DNA of 64,000 bases, taken from positions 62,001 through 126,000 of the forward strand of contig CALCST010000030.1 of NCBI GenBank assembly GCA_937894065.1, given 5' to 3'. Source of the DNA: an uncultured Parabacteroides sp. (GTDB taxonomy: Bacteria; Bacteroidota; Bacteroidia; Bacteroidales; Tannerellaceae). Below are positions 52,623-61,800 of this stretch, in pieces (the stretch's first letter is position 1; each line of letters starts with the position of its first letter). The notes below the pieces were generated by a model. The model did not search any database, had not been told where the DNA came from, and worked only from the letters and a program-made list of their open reading frames with translations. A program made the position numbers and the translations under genes.

Positions 52623-53882
52623 ATGATAAAGCATCTTTTTACTATAATTTGGAACCAGCGAAGCGGGAATATTTGGATATTCCTTGAGTTGCTGTTGGTG
52701 ACAGCCATTTTGTGGGTGATGGCAGATTCTCTGTTGGTTGATACTTATACTTATCAGCAACCTCTTGGATATGATATAACTAATACGTATAGTGTCGAAT
52801 TTAATAAAGAATATACATCTTCATTATCAGATTCATTGCAGGATAACAAGACAGATTCAGAGAATTTACTTCGTTTGATCGATAATTTGCGTCACTGTCC
52901 GGAAGTTGAGGCGGTAAGTTTATCTTCCGGTGCTACACCTTATACATTTTATCGTAGATATAGAAATGGTTTGATATTGACTGACGACACAACATATAAT
53001 CCGGATATATGGAGATGGTATTTGGCTGCTCCTGATTATTGCCGTGTGTTCAGATTGCAAACACCTGATGGTAAACCTCTATATAATGAGGTTATGAATA
53101 ATCCTGGAACATTGATTATACCGGAGAATGTAGTAGAAGGTTTATTTGGTACATCAGATGCTGTGGGTAAGATGGTGAAACAGGGTGTTGAAGATAATCC
53201 TAAGCAAATTACGGCAGTGATGCAACCTATGCGTGAAATGGAGTTTGATAAAGCCAGAGGACATTATTTGACATGTTTGAAGACGGAACAGGAAATTCTG
53301 GATCTTATATCTGATAACAGTATTTATTATGTAGAATGCGTACTTAGGATGAAAGACGGATTTAATCCTGAAAATATGAATGCTTTCCTACAGGCGCAGG
53401 GTGACCGTTTGCAAGCAGGTGATGTGTATGTTTCAACAATGAAACCCATCAGCGAATATCGCTCCGAAAGATTGAAACCACGTTTGGACAACCAGAAGAA
53501 GAAAATCGCAATGGTAACTTTTATGTTGGTGAATATATTCTTTGGAATTGTCGGTACATTCTGGTTGCGAACACAATCACGTAGAGCGGAAATAGGGCTT
53601 CGTGCTGCTTTAGGAGCTTCCAAAAGGCAATTGCAGAAAGAACTGTTCATGGAAGGAGTCATCCTTCTTGCCCTTACTCTTCCTTTCCTGCTTATATTCC
53701 TGATAAACATGCTTTATCTTGATATGCCTGATACATACAGGTTGGAATATACATGGTGGCGTTTCCTTATAACTGTATCTGTATCATACTTGTTGATGGG
53801 TAGCATGATTTATTTTGGAATACGCATTCCGGCACGGAAGATAATGAGGATGAATCCGGCTGAGACGCTTCATTATGAATAG
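52623..53882 (+). CDS. FtsX/MacB-type ABC permease, type B, pair 1
   Basis: The 419-residue permease has its N-terminal helix at about 16-36 (NIWIFLELLLVTAILWVMAD), then QQPLGYDITNTYSVEFN at the start of the periplasmic domain, and three C-terminal helices with RAALGASKRQLQKELFMEG as the coupling region. Type B proteins in this locus share the opening IWNQRSGNIWIFLELL. This distinguishes them from type A, so each pair is likely a heterodimer served by the single ATPase. Confidence 0.87.
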   Translation: MIKHLFTIIWNQRSGNIWIFLELLLVTAILWVMADSLLVDTYTYQQPLGYDITNTYSVEFNKEYTSSLSDSLQDNKTDSENLLRLIDNLRHCPEVEAVSLSSGATPYTFYRRYRNGLILTDDTTYNPDIWRWYLAAPDYCRVFRLQTPDGKPLYNEVMNNPGTLIIPENVVEGLFGTSDAVGKMVKQGVEDNPKQITAVMQPMREMEFDKARGHYLTCLKTEQEILDLISDNSIYYVECVLRMKDGFNPENMNAFLQAQGDRLQAGDVYVSTMKPISEYRSERLKPRLDNQKKKIAMVTFMLVNIFFGIVGTFWLRTQSRRAEIGLRAALGASKRQLQKELFMEGVILLALTLPFLLIFLINMLYLDMPDTYRLEYTWWRFLITVSVSYLLMGSMIYFGIRIPARKIMRMNPAETLHYE

Positions 53883-53888
53883 AAGAGG

Positions 53889-53973
53889 AACAAGTTAACG
53901 AGGTAACAAGTTGACAAGGTTTCAGATACAAGATTATTCCCTTGTCAACTCGTCAAATTGTTAACTTGTCAAC
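53889..53973. repeat. TTGACAAG dispersed element before the ATPase gene
   Basis: ACAAGTTAACGAGGTAACAAG and TTGACAAGG are opposed by CCTTGTCAACTCG and TTGTTAACTTGTCAACT around TTCAGATACAAGATTATTC. The AAACTTA/AAACTCA leader (53974-54021) follows directly. Confidence 0.75.
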
Positions 53974-54021
53974 TAATAAACTCAAAAACTAATAAACTCA
54001 AAAACTTAAAAACTTAAAAAT

Positions 54022-54690
54022 ATGATTACATTAAGAAACCTCGAGAAAGTATATCGAACAAAAGAGATTGAAACAGTTGCATTGGAAAATGTAAATCTGA
54101 CAGTGGAAAAAGGTGAATTCCTAAGTATCATGGGACCATCAGGTTGCGGTAAGTCAACATTGCTTAATATCATGGGACTTCTTGACCAACCGACAAGCGG
54201 AACAGTAGAAATAGCCGGAGTGCAGACAGCTTCGATGAACGACAAACAGCTTGCCGCTTTCCGAAACAAAACATTGGGATTTGTGTTCCAGTCGTTCCAT
54301 CTTATAAATTCTCTGAATGTTCTGGATAATGTGGAACTTCCGCTTCTTTATCGTCCAAATGTATCGGCGAAAGAACGCCGTGAAGCTGCTGTTGCGGTGC
54401 TTGAGAAGGTCGGATTGTCACATCGTATGCGTCACTTCCCAACACAGCTTTCAGGTGGTCAGTGCCAACGTGTTGCTATTGCCCGTGCTATCATCGGTAA
54501 TCCGGAAATAATACTTGCCGACGAGCCTACCGGTAATTTGGATTCAAAGATGGGAGCTGAGGTAATGGAAATACTTCATAAGCTGAACAAAGAAGACGGA
54601 CGTACAATTGTGATGGTGACTCACAATGAGAACCAGGCAAAACAAACCTCAAGGATTGTCAGCTTCTTTGATGGAAGACAGGTGGAGTGA
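54022..54690 (+). CDS. MacB/LolD-type ABC transporter ATP-binding protein
   Basis: This 222-residue ATPase has Walker A GPSGCGKST at 38-46, a Q-loop FVFQSFHLI near 91-99, the signature LSGGQCQRVAIARA near 139-152, Walker B ILADEPTGNLD near 162-172 and H-loop VMVTHNE near 193-199. The size and QTASMND insert region match the LolD/MacB/FtsE group that works with FtsX-type permeases. It is the only ATPase in a locus with eight permeases, so it presumably serves all pairs. Confidence 0.93.
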   Translation: MITLRNLEKVYRTKEIETVALENVNLTVEKGEFLSIMGPSGCGKSTLLNIMGLLDQPTSGTVEIAGVQTASMNDKQLAAFRNKTLGFVFQSFHLINSLNVLDNVELPLLYRPNVSAKERREAAVAVLEKVGLSHRMRHFPTQLSGGQCQRVAIARAIIGNPEIILADEPTGNLDSKMGAEVMEILHKLNKEDGRTIVMVTHNENQAKQTSRIVSFFDGRQVE

Positions 54691-54691
54691 G

Positions 54692-54760
54692 AGACAAGTT
54701 GACAAGGTAACAAGGCTTCAGATTTTTTCCTGATGCCTTGTCAACTCGTCCCCTTGTCCC
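54692..54760. repeat. TTGACAAG dispersed element after the ATPase gene
   Basis: ACAAGTTGACAAGGTAACAAGG then CCTTGTCAACTCG and CCCCTTGTCC, around TTCAGATTTTTTCCTGAT. The AAACTTA leader (54763-54802) follows. Confidence 0.75.
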
Positions 54761-54802
54761 CTCAAAAACTTAAAAACTAATAAACTCAAAAACTCAAATC
54801 AT

Positions 54803-56071
54803 ATGCCCAACATCAACCAACATATCAAACAGTCGTGGCGCCTCATTGGGCAAAACAAACTGGCGGCATCGCTTTCCATATTGGGAACAGCTGTAGCCGT
54901 ATGTATGATTATGGTTTTTGTCATTTTGTTTATAGCCAACACTGCGCCATTCAAACCGGAAACGCACCGTGCTGATACATATTATGTAACGTATGTGAAG
55001 GTGGAAGGAAAGGATGATGGACGACGGATTTCGTTTGCAACTTTAGGCTTGCCCTTTATCAAGGAGTGTTTTTATCCTTTGGAATCCGCAGAATTGGTTA
55101 CAGCCGTTGTGCGTGACAAATGGCAAAAACAGACTTTATTGTCGATGGATGGAAGGAATTCCTTCAATGCATCTGTATTGGAAACCGACACGGATTTCTG
55201 GCGTTTATACGATTTTGAGTTCGTTGCCGGAAAACCATATTCTGAAGCTGCTTTTGAAAGCGGACTTCCCGAAGTTGTAATCAGTGATAAGGTTGCTCAT
55301 GCTATATTCGGGAATGAACAGGTTGTAGGAAAAGAAATAAAGATAAATTATCTGGTTTATCGTGTGAGCGGTGTGGTGAAGAACATCTCACGTTTTGCTG
55401 ACAAAGCATTTGCGGATGTGTGGATTCCATATACATCAGGAACGAATTTGTTTGAAAACTGGGAAGGTATCACTGGCGCTTTCGAATGTTATATGCTTTT
55501 GAAGGACGGCTGCAGTCCGGATGATTTACGTACTGAACTGAATAAGCGTATTGCTAATTACAATTCCGGTCTTTCAGATATCCGCGCTAATATTATGAAT
55601 CAGCCTGTATCTCATATTGAAAGTTGGATAATAGGAGACGGAAATAATGAGTCACTTCTAAGCGTTTTCATGCGTCTTTTTATTGTCGCTTTTATCATTT
55701 TATTAGTGCCAGCACTGAATATTTCAGGAATAATCTTTGCATGGACAAGGAAACGCATTCCGGAATACGCATTGAGACAAGCTTATGGAGCGACCAGAAA
55801 GATAATAATGCTCCAAGTCGTGCTTGAGAATTTGCTGGTGACTTTAATAGGTGGAGCGTTAGGTTTTGTATTCTCTTACGCTGCCCTTGCCTGCATGGGC
55901 GACTGGCTGATGATTACATCTTTGGGACAGGAAGAACTCTCGCTACAGATGGTTAACATCTGGGTGTTTGTTGCTGTATTTATTCTTTGCTTATTGTTGA
56001 ACCTGCTTTCGGCTGCATTCCCTGCATGGAAAGCTACACGGCAGCAAATCTCCGAAGCTCTAAACAGTTAA
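54803..56071 (+). CDS. FtsX/MacB-type ABC permease, type A, pair 2
   Basis: The 422-residue permease has the type A opening NKLAASLSILGTAVAVCMIM (helix about 18-42), then FKPETHRADTYYVTYV entering the periplasmic domain. The C-terminal three-helix FtsX part has RQAYGATRKIIMLQV as the coupling helix. Its sequence is the most diverged of the four type A copies (AWTRKRIPEYALRQ replaces the usual RKRQAEIGVRK), so substrate choice may differ. The type B partner starts 4 bp later. Confidence 0.86.
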   Translation: MPNINQHIKQSWRLIGQNKLAASLSILGTAVAVCMIMVFVILFIANTAPFKPETHRADTYYVTYVKVEGKDDGRRISFATLGLPFIKECFYPLESAELVTAVVRDKWQKQTLLSMDGRNSFNASVLETDTDFWRLYDFEFVAGKPYSEAAFESGLPEVVISDKVAHAIFGNEQVVGKEIKINYLVYRVSGVVKNISRFADKAFADVWIPYTSGTNLFENWEGITGAFECYMLLKDGCSPDDLRTELNKRIANYNSGLSDIRANIMNQPVSHIESWIIGDGNNESLLSVFMRLFIVAFIILLVPALNISGIIFAWTRKRIPEYALRQAYGATRKIIMLQVVLENLLVTLIGGALGFVFSYAALACMGDWLMITSLGQEELSLQMVNIWVFVAVFILCLLLNLLSAAFPAWKATRQQISEALNS

Positions 56072-56075
56072 TGGT

Positions 56076-57356
56076 ATGATAAAATCAATAATACAACAAA
56101 TGTGGAACGAAAGGAAAGCCAATGTGCTTATCTTTCTGGAACTTCTGGTAGTTTTTATCTGCCTGCTGTATGCCTCGGACTATCTGTATGTGAAATATAA
56201 GGAATACAAACAGCCGTTGGGCTTTGATATCTCACATGTATATAAAGTATGGCTTGGTGTTGTCCCTCAAAACAGTGCGGATTATGACACTACATCTGTG
56301 CATACAACAAATGGAATGGATGATTTTTTCACAATCATCGACCGTTTGGAGAAGGACTCGCGTGTGGAATCTGTGGGTTATACTACAGGTAATCATTTCC
56401 ATTATATGTACTCCAACCAATTTGCCACTTTCCACGGCAATGGCATAAAGCGCTACGGCTTTGTGAGAGATGTGGATCCTTCGTATTTCCGTGTTTTCAA
56501 AGTGAAGACCGCAGATGGTGAGTCATGGGAAAAGCTTGAGAAGACTTTGGAGAATAATGGAATTGTAGTCACTTCTACAGTGGCAAAGGCTTATTATGGT
56601 AGTCCGCTTGAAGGACGAGGAAAAGAAATTTGGATTACGGACCAGGGTAGTACTGACAGTACAGCTTATCGCATAGGCGAAGTCTGCGAGTTCCAACGTT
56701 ACCACGAGTTTTCTTCATTTGATTATGCTTATTACCGTAACCTTGGCGGACGGGATGAATTGAATAAATATGGTATTGAAATACTTTCAGGAAATATAAA
56801 CCTGTTTGTGCGTATGAAGCCTTCGGCAGATAAGCCTGCTCTTATGCAGCAGTTCAGGAAAGATATGGAGCAACAACTGAGGTTGGGAAACATATATCTT
56901 TCCGATGTTACTCCGATGAGTTATTATCGTGAAGAAATTCTGCGTTCAGCTTTTGATAATATAAGACTTTATTCAACAGGTATATTATTCCTTTTGTTCA
57001 ATGTGTTGCTGGGTATAGTCGGAACATTCTGGTTCCGCTCCCGTCAGAGAATTCCTGAGATAGGTCTGCGCATGGCAGTAGGCGCTTCACGGTCCGAAGT
57101 CTTTTCTTGGCTGGTAATTGAGGGCGTTATCCTGCTTGTTGTGGCTGCTTTGCCTGCTGCATTGGTATATATGAATATGGCACATTTGGATATTCTTGTG
57201 CAGACATCAATGAAGGATCTTTCATTGTGGGATCGTTTCGCCCATAGTTTCATTATAACCCTGCTTCTGCTTCTTATAATGATAATTACAGGTATATCGT
57301 TCCCTGCACGTCAGGCAGCACGGTTGAATCCGACGGATGCGTTGAAAGATGAATAG
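56076..57356 (+). CDS. FtsX/MacB-type ABC permease, type B, pair 2
   Basis: The 426-residue permease has the type B opening NVLIFLELLVVFICLLYASD (helix about 17-36) and KQPLGFDISHVYKVWLG. The periplasmic region contains a longer insert (FFTIIDRLEKDSRVESVGYT) than pair 1. The end has GIVGTFWFRSRQRIPEIG, the coupling region LRMAVGASRSEVFSWLVIEG and ARLNPTDALKDE. The 4-bp spacing to the upstream gene implies translational coupling. Confidence 0.87.
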   Translation: MIKSIIQQMWNERKANVLIFLELLVVFICLLYASDYLYVKYKEYKQPLGFDISHVYKVWLGVVPQNSADYDTTSVHTTNGMDDFFTIIDRLEKDSRVESVGYTTGNHFHYMYSNQFATFHGNGIKRYGFVRDVDPSYFRVFKVKTADGESWEKLEKTLENNGIVVTSTVAKAYYGSPLEGRGKEIWITDQGSTDSTAYRIGEVCEFQRYHEFSSFDYAYYRNLGGRDELNKYGIEILSGNINLFVRMKPSADKPALMQQFRKDMEQQLRLGNIYLSDVTPMSYYREEILRSAFDNIRLYSTGILFLLFNVLLGIVGTFWFRSRQRIPEIGLRMAVGASRSEVFSWLVIEGVILLVVAALPAALVYMNMAHLDILVQTSMKDLSLWDRFAHSFIITLLLLLIMIITGISFPARQAARLNPTDALKDE

Positions 57357-57755
57357 GTTGCAAGGTAACGAGTTGACAAGGGAACAAGACTTCAGATATA
57401 AGGATAAAACTTCCGTTCCCATTGGATTTGCAATCCAATGGATATAAATTAAGGATTTGTAATCCTTACCTGTAATGCGGATTATAAATCCGCCTAATTG
57501 AACCAACGGATTGCAAATCCGTTGGAACATAGTCAAGTAGTCAAGAAGGAAAACCTTATTTCCTGTAGCCTTGTCAACTCGTCCCCTCGTCAACTAATAA
57601 ACTAATAAACTTAAAAACTCATAAACTCAAAATGTATCTCTATTTCAAACAAGCCTGGCACCTGATGAAACAGAACCGTTTCTTCAGTGCCGTATATATC
57701 ATCGGAACCGGACTGGCAATCTCGATGGTGATGGTGCTGGCTGTGGTTTATCATA
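57341..57755. repeat. Near-identical duplicated block of about 415 bp, first copy
   Basis: Matches 60190-60603 with one single-base indel and few or no other changes seen. It spans the end of a type B gene, a TTGACAAG element, the hairpin ladder (57419-57525), the leader and about the first 42 codons of the next type A gene. Sequence beyond it diverges, so the block marks recent homologous exchange. Confidence 0.85.
57419..57525. repeat. Ladder of four GGATT/AATCC hairpins, first copy
   Basis: Four adjacent palindromes: CCATTGGATT/AATCCAATGG, AAGGATT/AATCCTT, GCGGATT/AATCCGC and CCAACGGATT/AATCCGTTGG. GGATT cores start at 57424, 57453, 57479 and 57508. In RNA this would be a row of stable hairpins between a type B and a type A permease gene. 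It is repeated at 60267-60373. Confidence 0.85.
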
Positions 57756-58924
57756 TACGCACGGCTAATATAGCGCCGGAGACGCATCGCGACAGAATGG
57801 CGTATATGGCTAATGTCGCTTATTATTATAATGAAAACAAAGGCAGGTGGAGCAGTTCTTTGGGAGTACGCTATGTTAAAGAGGTTATTTTGAAGTTGAA
57901 AACTCCGGAAGCAATTGCAGTCACAACTGATCCGATATTCCAGTTTATCCAGGGTGGAGAGATGTTTGCATTCGTTCCAGGAAATGACAGGCAACCCAAG
58001 GTTCTGTATTTGGGCTGTAACGACGGATTTTGGAAAGTATTCGATTTCGACTTTATCTACGGAAAGCCCTTCGGCGAGTCCGACTTCGAGTCCGGGGTGA
58101 GAACTGCTGTAGTTTGCTGCTCATTGGCAAGGCAACTTTTCGGCAAAGAAGATGTCGTAGGAGAAACTTTGCAACTGAACGAAGTGGAATACCGTATCTG
58201 CGGAGTGGTGGAAGATGTTTCAGGTACTATGGAAAGTACTTATGCGCAGCTGTGGATTCCTTATACGTCAATGTCTGGCATTATGGATGAATCCGGAGGA
58301 GAACGGGCTGCTACTGTTGGAAAACTAATGGCATATGCGTTGCTTCACAGCAAGAAAGATTTTCCTGTACTTAAAGCAGAATTTGATGAAGCTGTCAAAC
58401 GATATAACACCACATTGGTGGAAGGACAGGTGAAGGAAGCTGGTATCGAGTCGTCGTCATTTACTGTTATGGGCGTGAAGCTTTCGGATGCATATTTTGC
58501 GATTGTAGTCTTGTTACTGCTTTTCCTTCTTGTCCCGGCTTTGAATATTTCGGGGTTGAACGCGTCGCACATACAGGACCGTATGGCTGAGATAGGTATT
58601 CGTAAGGCTTTTGGCGCGCCTCGTTGGACTCTGTTTACACAGATATTTGTGGAGAATTTGCTATTGATGTTTCCAGGTAGTCTTGCAGGTCTTATGTTTT
58701 CTTACGGATTGGTAGCTATGTATAAGAACATGTTGCTTGCCAACAGCTATCAGAATTTCGTTTCAGGAAATTTGGAGCCCATTACTTTATCTGCCGGGAT
58801 GTTATTGAACTGGCAAGTGTTCCTCTATGCCACAGTAGTCTGCTTGCTGTTGAATCTGCTCTCATCAATGGTTCCGGTTTGGAACGCTCTGAAGGCTGAT
58901 ATTGTAAGCTCATTGAATAAGTGA
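57632..58924 (+). CDS. FtsX/MacB-type ABC permease, type A, pair 3
   Basis: The 430-residue type A permease has its N-terminal helix at about 22-44 (SAVYIIGTGLAISMVMVLAV) and PETHRDRMAYMAN after it. The C-terminal part shows the intact coupling helix EIGIRKAFGAPRWTLFTQI and three helices. Its first about 42 residues are identical to those of pair 4 type A (60480), within the duplicated block, and the periplasmic domain differs. The type B partner follows after 27 bp. Confidence 0.88.
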   Translation: MYLYFKQAWHLMKQNRFFSAVYIIGTGLAISMVMVLAVVYHIRTANIAPETHRDRMAYMANVAYYYNENKGRWSSSLGVRYVKEVILKLKTPEAIAVTTDPIFQFIQGGEMFAFVPGNDRQPKVLYLGCNDGFWKVFDFDFIYGKPFGESDFESGVRTAVVCCSLARQLFGKEDVVGETLQLNEVEYRICGVVEDVSGTMESTYAQLWIPYTSMSGIMDESGGERAATVGKLMAYALLHSKKDFPVLKAEFDEAVKRYNTTLVEGQVKEAGIESSSFTVMGVKLSDAYFAIVVLLLLFLLVPALNISGLNASHIQDRMAEIGIRKAFGAPRWTLFTQIFVENLLLMFPGSLAGLMFSYGLVAMYKNMLLANSYQNFVSGNLEPITLSAGMLLNWQVFLYATVVCLLLNLLSSMVPVWNALKADIVSSLNK

Positions 58925-58951
58925 AAATACAACTGGTAAACTCATGAAAGT

Positions 58952-60205
58952 ATGATAAAACATGTTTTTAAAATAATAAGGGCGCAATTCCGTAGTAATA
59001 TGTGGATATTGGCTGAGTTGATGGTGGTATTTGTTGCCTTGTGGGTTATGACAGACTATTTCATCAGACAATACACCTTGTATCGTCAACCTGTAGGATT
59101 TGACATAGACCGCGTGTATAATGTTTCACTTTCAAGAAGACCGGCAGACTCTCCGCAGTTCATAAATTATCCTGAGGGAAGCGAGGAACCGGAACGTAAC
59201 CTTGAACGTATAGCTGAGCGTATAAGGCAACATCCTGATGTGGAGGCTGTGTGCCTTTCATCAAATTCTTTGCCATATACAGTGAGCAAGATTACTTGGC
59301 AATTGAGACGAGACAGCATATTGCATGAGATTCGCCAGTTCCAGGTCAGTCCGGACTATTTCAGAGTGTTTGGCATAACACCTGCGGCTGGTGGTTCTCC
59401 CGACGAATTGGCGCAGAGGATTGTAAATCCCGGCTTGGTCATATCTGCTGATATGGCAGAGGCGTTTTTCGGAAGAACAAATGTTGTTGGTGAGGAGCTG
59501 GTATGTGAACAAGACACGATGAAAATCGTTGCCGTTACTGAACCGGTACGTAATGACGAATATAACCGGGAATTTAACTACGCATGGTTCGAACTTCTTG
59601 ACAGGACAAGGAGCGAGATTCTCAACGAGGAAACTTGCATGTATACAGAGATAACATTCCGTATCCGTCCGAATGTGGAGAAAGCAGGTTTTGAGGAACG
59701 TTTTATGAAAGAGATGCGTTTGAACCTGCAAGCAGGAAACTTCTGGGTTTCGGATGTGGAGTGTTATAACGATATACGTGATATATATATGGAGAGAAAT
59801 TCAAACTCCAATGGTCAGCAAATCATTTCGTCTGTAATGCTCTTCCTTTTGGTTAATGTGTTCCTTGCCGTAATCGGTTCGTTCTGGTTTCGTGTTAGCA
59901 GACGTAAGGAAGAATTGGGATTACGCATGGCAATGGGTTCGACACGTGGCGGACTTATGCTTTACATTGTGACAGAGAGCCTGCTGCTCTTGCTGATAGC
60001 ATCTCTGCCGGCTTTGCTGATATGTGCCAATATTGTGTATGCCGATGTTATTCCGGCATCTTCGGCAGAGTCGCCGCTGCTACGCTTTATTGTGGTATCG
60101 GTTATTACATGGCTAGCTCTGGCAGTGATAATTGTCCTCGGCGTGTGGTATCCGGCATACAGGGCGTCAAAGGTTGCTCCTTCGGAAGCGTTGAAAGATG
60201 AATAG
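58952..60205 (+). CDS. FtsX/MacB-type ABC permease, type B, pair 3
   Basis: The 417-residue type B permease has the opening IIRAQFRSNMWILAELMVVF (helix about 15-37) and QPVGFDIDRVYNVSLSR. It ends SFWFRVSRRKEELGLRMAMG and a three-helix bundle, with SKVAPSEALKDE at the C-terminus. Highly similar to pair 4 type B (61801) in the N- and C-terminal membrane parts and less so in the periplasmic domain. This is consistent with duplication followed by selection or drift on the exposed part. Confidence 0.88.
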   Translation: MIKHVFKIIRAQFRSNMWILAELMVVFVALWVMTDYFIRQYTLYRQPVGFDIDRVYNVSLSRRPADSPQFINYPEGSEEPERNLERIAERIRQHPDVEAVCLSSNSLPYTVSKITWQLRRDSILHEIRQFQVSPDYFRVFGITPAAGGSPDELAQRIVNPGLVISADMAEAFFGRTNVVGEELVCEQDTMKIVAVTEPVRNDEYNREFNYAWFELLDRTRSEILNEETCMYTEITFRIRPNVEKAGFEERFMKEMRLNLQAGNFWVSDVECYNDIRDIYMERNSNSNGQQIISSVMLFLLVNVFLAVIGSFWFRVSRRKEELGLRMAMGSTRGGLMLYIVTESLLLLLIASLPALLICANIVYADVIPASSAESPLLRFIVVSVITWLALAVIIVLGVWYPAYRASKVAPSEALKDE

Positions 60206-60207
60206 GT

Positions 60208-60442
60208 TGCAAGGTAACGAGTAGAGAAGGGAACAAGGCATCAGAGATAAGGATAAAACTTACGTTCCATTGGATTTGCAATCCAATGGATATAAATTAA
60301 GGATTTGTAATCCTTACCTGTAATGCGGATTATAAATCCGCCTAATTGAACCAACGGATTGCAAATCCGTTGGAACATAGTCAAGTAGTCAAGAAGGAAA
60401 ACCTTATTTCCTGTAGCCTTGTCAACTCGTCCCCTCGTCAAC
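60208..60442. repeat. Duplicated spacer: TTGACAAG element and hairpin ladder, second copy
   Basis: Second copy of the 57357-57594 spacer, with a one-base deletion in the CCGTTCC run. The four-hairpin ladder is at 60267-60373, and TTGACAAG-type words flank it on both sides (60208-60240 and 60379-60442). The AAACTTA leader follows to the ATG at 60480. Confidence 0.85.
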
Positions 60443-60479
60443 TAATAAACTAATAAACTTAAAAACTCATAAACTCAAA

Positions 60480-61772
60480 ATGTATCTCTATTTCAAACAA
60501 GCCTGGCACCTGATGAAACAGAACCGTTTCTTCAGTGCCGTATATATCATCGGAACCGGACTGGCAATCTCGATGGTGATGGTGCTGGCTGTGGTTTATC
60601 ATATCCGCACGGCTAATATTGCACCGGAAGTGCATCGCGACAGGATGTGCTATTTGGATTTTGTCATATATAAATATAGTGAAGGGGATGGTTCGTACAG
60701 TAGTTCGTTGGGCATACGTTATGTAAAAGATGTGGTTCTAACATTGAAAAAACCGGAAGCTATCGCTATAACAACTTCTCCAATATATCAATATTTCCAG
60801 GGAGGAGAAATGTTCGCTTCAGTTGCAGGTAATGATAATGAAACGAAAATCATATATATGGGGTGTAATGCCGATTTCTGGAAAGTTTATGAATTTCATT
60901 TCATTTATGGCAAGCCTTTCGCTGAGTCTGATTTTGAATCCGGATTGAGAACAGTTGTTCTTTGCCGTTCAATGGCTAGAAATTTATTTGGTCGTGAAGA
61001 TGTTGTTGGACAAACAGTGATGTTGAATGAGGTGGAATACCGTGTGTGCGGTGTAGTGGAAGATGTATCTGCCACTTTGGAACATACATATTCGCAAGCA
61101 TGGATGCCTTATACATCAATGTCGAATGTGATAGCTGAATCCGTAGATGAAAAAATGAATACAGTAGGTAAATTACAGGCAAATATTTTGCTTCGGGATA
61201 ATAATGACATTACAGCTGTACAGGCAGAACTTGAGGAAGCAGTGAAAAAATATAATACCACATTGGTAGGAGGAAAGGTTATTGATCCTAAAATCAAACC
61301 TACAACTCTTTCTGTAATGGGAGTGAGCAGCTCCAAGGCATATCTTGCAATTGCTCTTTTGCTTTTGCTTTTCTTGCTTGTTCCGGCTTTGAATATTTCC
61401 GGACTTAACGCTTCGCATATCCAGGACCGAATGTCAGAAATAGGCATTCGTAAGGCTTTTGGTGCTCCACGTGGAACATTGTTTACACAGATATTCGTGG
61501 AAAATTTGCTGCTTATGATTCCCGGAAGTCTTGCCGGTTTATTGTTCTCTTATGGATTGGTGGATATGTATAAGAATATATTGCTGGCAAACAGTTACCA
61601 ACAGTTTATAACGGAAGAATCAGATGTGATAACATTGTCTGCCGGAATGCTTATGAACTGGCAGGTATTCCTGTATGCTACAGCAGTGTGTCTGTTGTTG
61701 AATCTGCTTTCGTCTATGGTCCCTGTTTGGAACGCAATAAGGTCGAACATAGTAAGTGCATTGAATAAATGA
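60480..61772 (+). CDS. FtsX/MacB-type ABC permease, type A, pair 4
   Basis: The 430-residue type A permease is a close paralogue of the gene at 57632 (same length, same first 42 residues, same coupling helix IGIRKAFGAPRGTLFTQI). Its periplasmic domain diverges (HRDRMCYLDFVIYKYSEGDG against HRDRMAYMANVAYYYNENKG). This is the clearest example in the locus of a constant membrane part with a changing periplasmic part. The type B partner starts 28 bp later. Confidence 0.88.
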   Translation: MYLYFKQAWHLMKQNRFFSAVYIIGTGLAISMVMVLAVVYHIRTANIAPEVHRDRMCYLDFVIYKYSEGDGSYSSSLGIRYVKDVVLTLKKPEAIAITTSPIYQYFQGGEMFASVAGNDNETKIIYMGCNADFWKVYEFHFIYGKPFAESDFESGLRTVVLCRSMARNLFGREDVVGQTVMLNEVEYRVCGVVEDVSATLEHTYSQAWMPYTSMSNVIAESVDEKMNTVGKLQANILLRDNNDITAVQAELEEAVKKYNTTLVGGKVIDPKIKPTTLSVMGVSSSKAYLAIALLLLLFLLVPALNISGLNASHIQDRMSEIGIRKAFGAPRGTLFTQIFVENLLLMIPGSLAGLLFSYGLVDMYKNILLANSYQQFITEESDVITLSAGMLMNWQVFLYATAVCLLLNLLSSMVPVWNAIRSNIVSALNK

Positions 61773-61800
61773 AAAACAAACTCATAAACTCTAGAAACGT

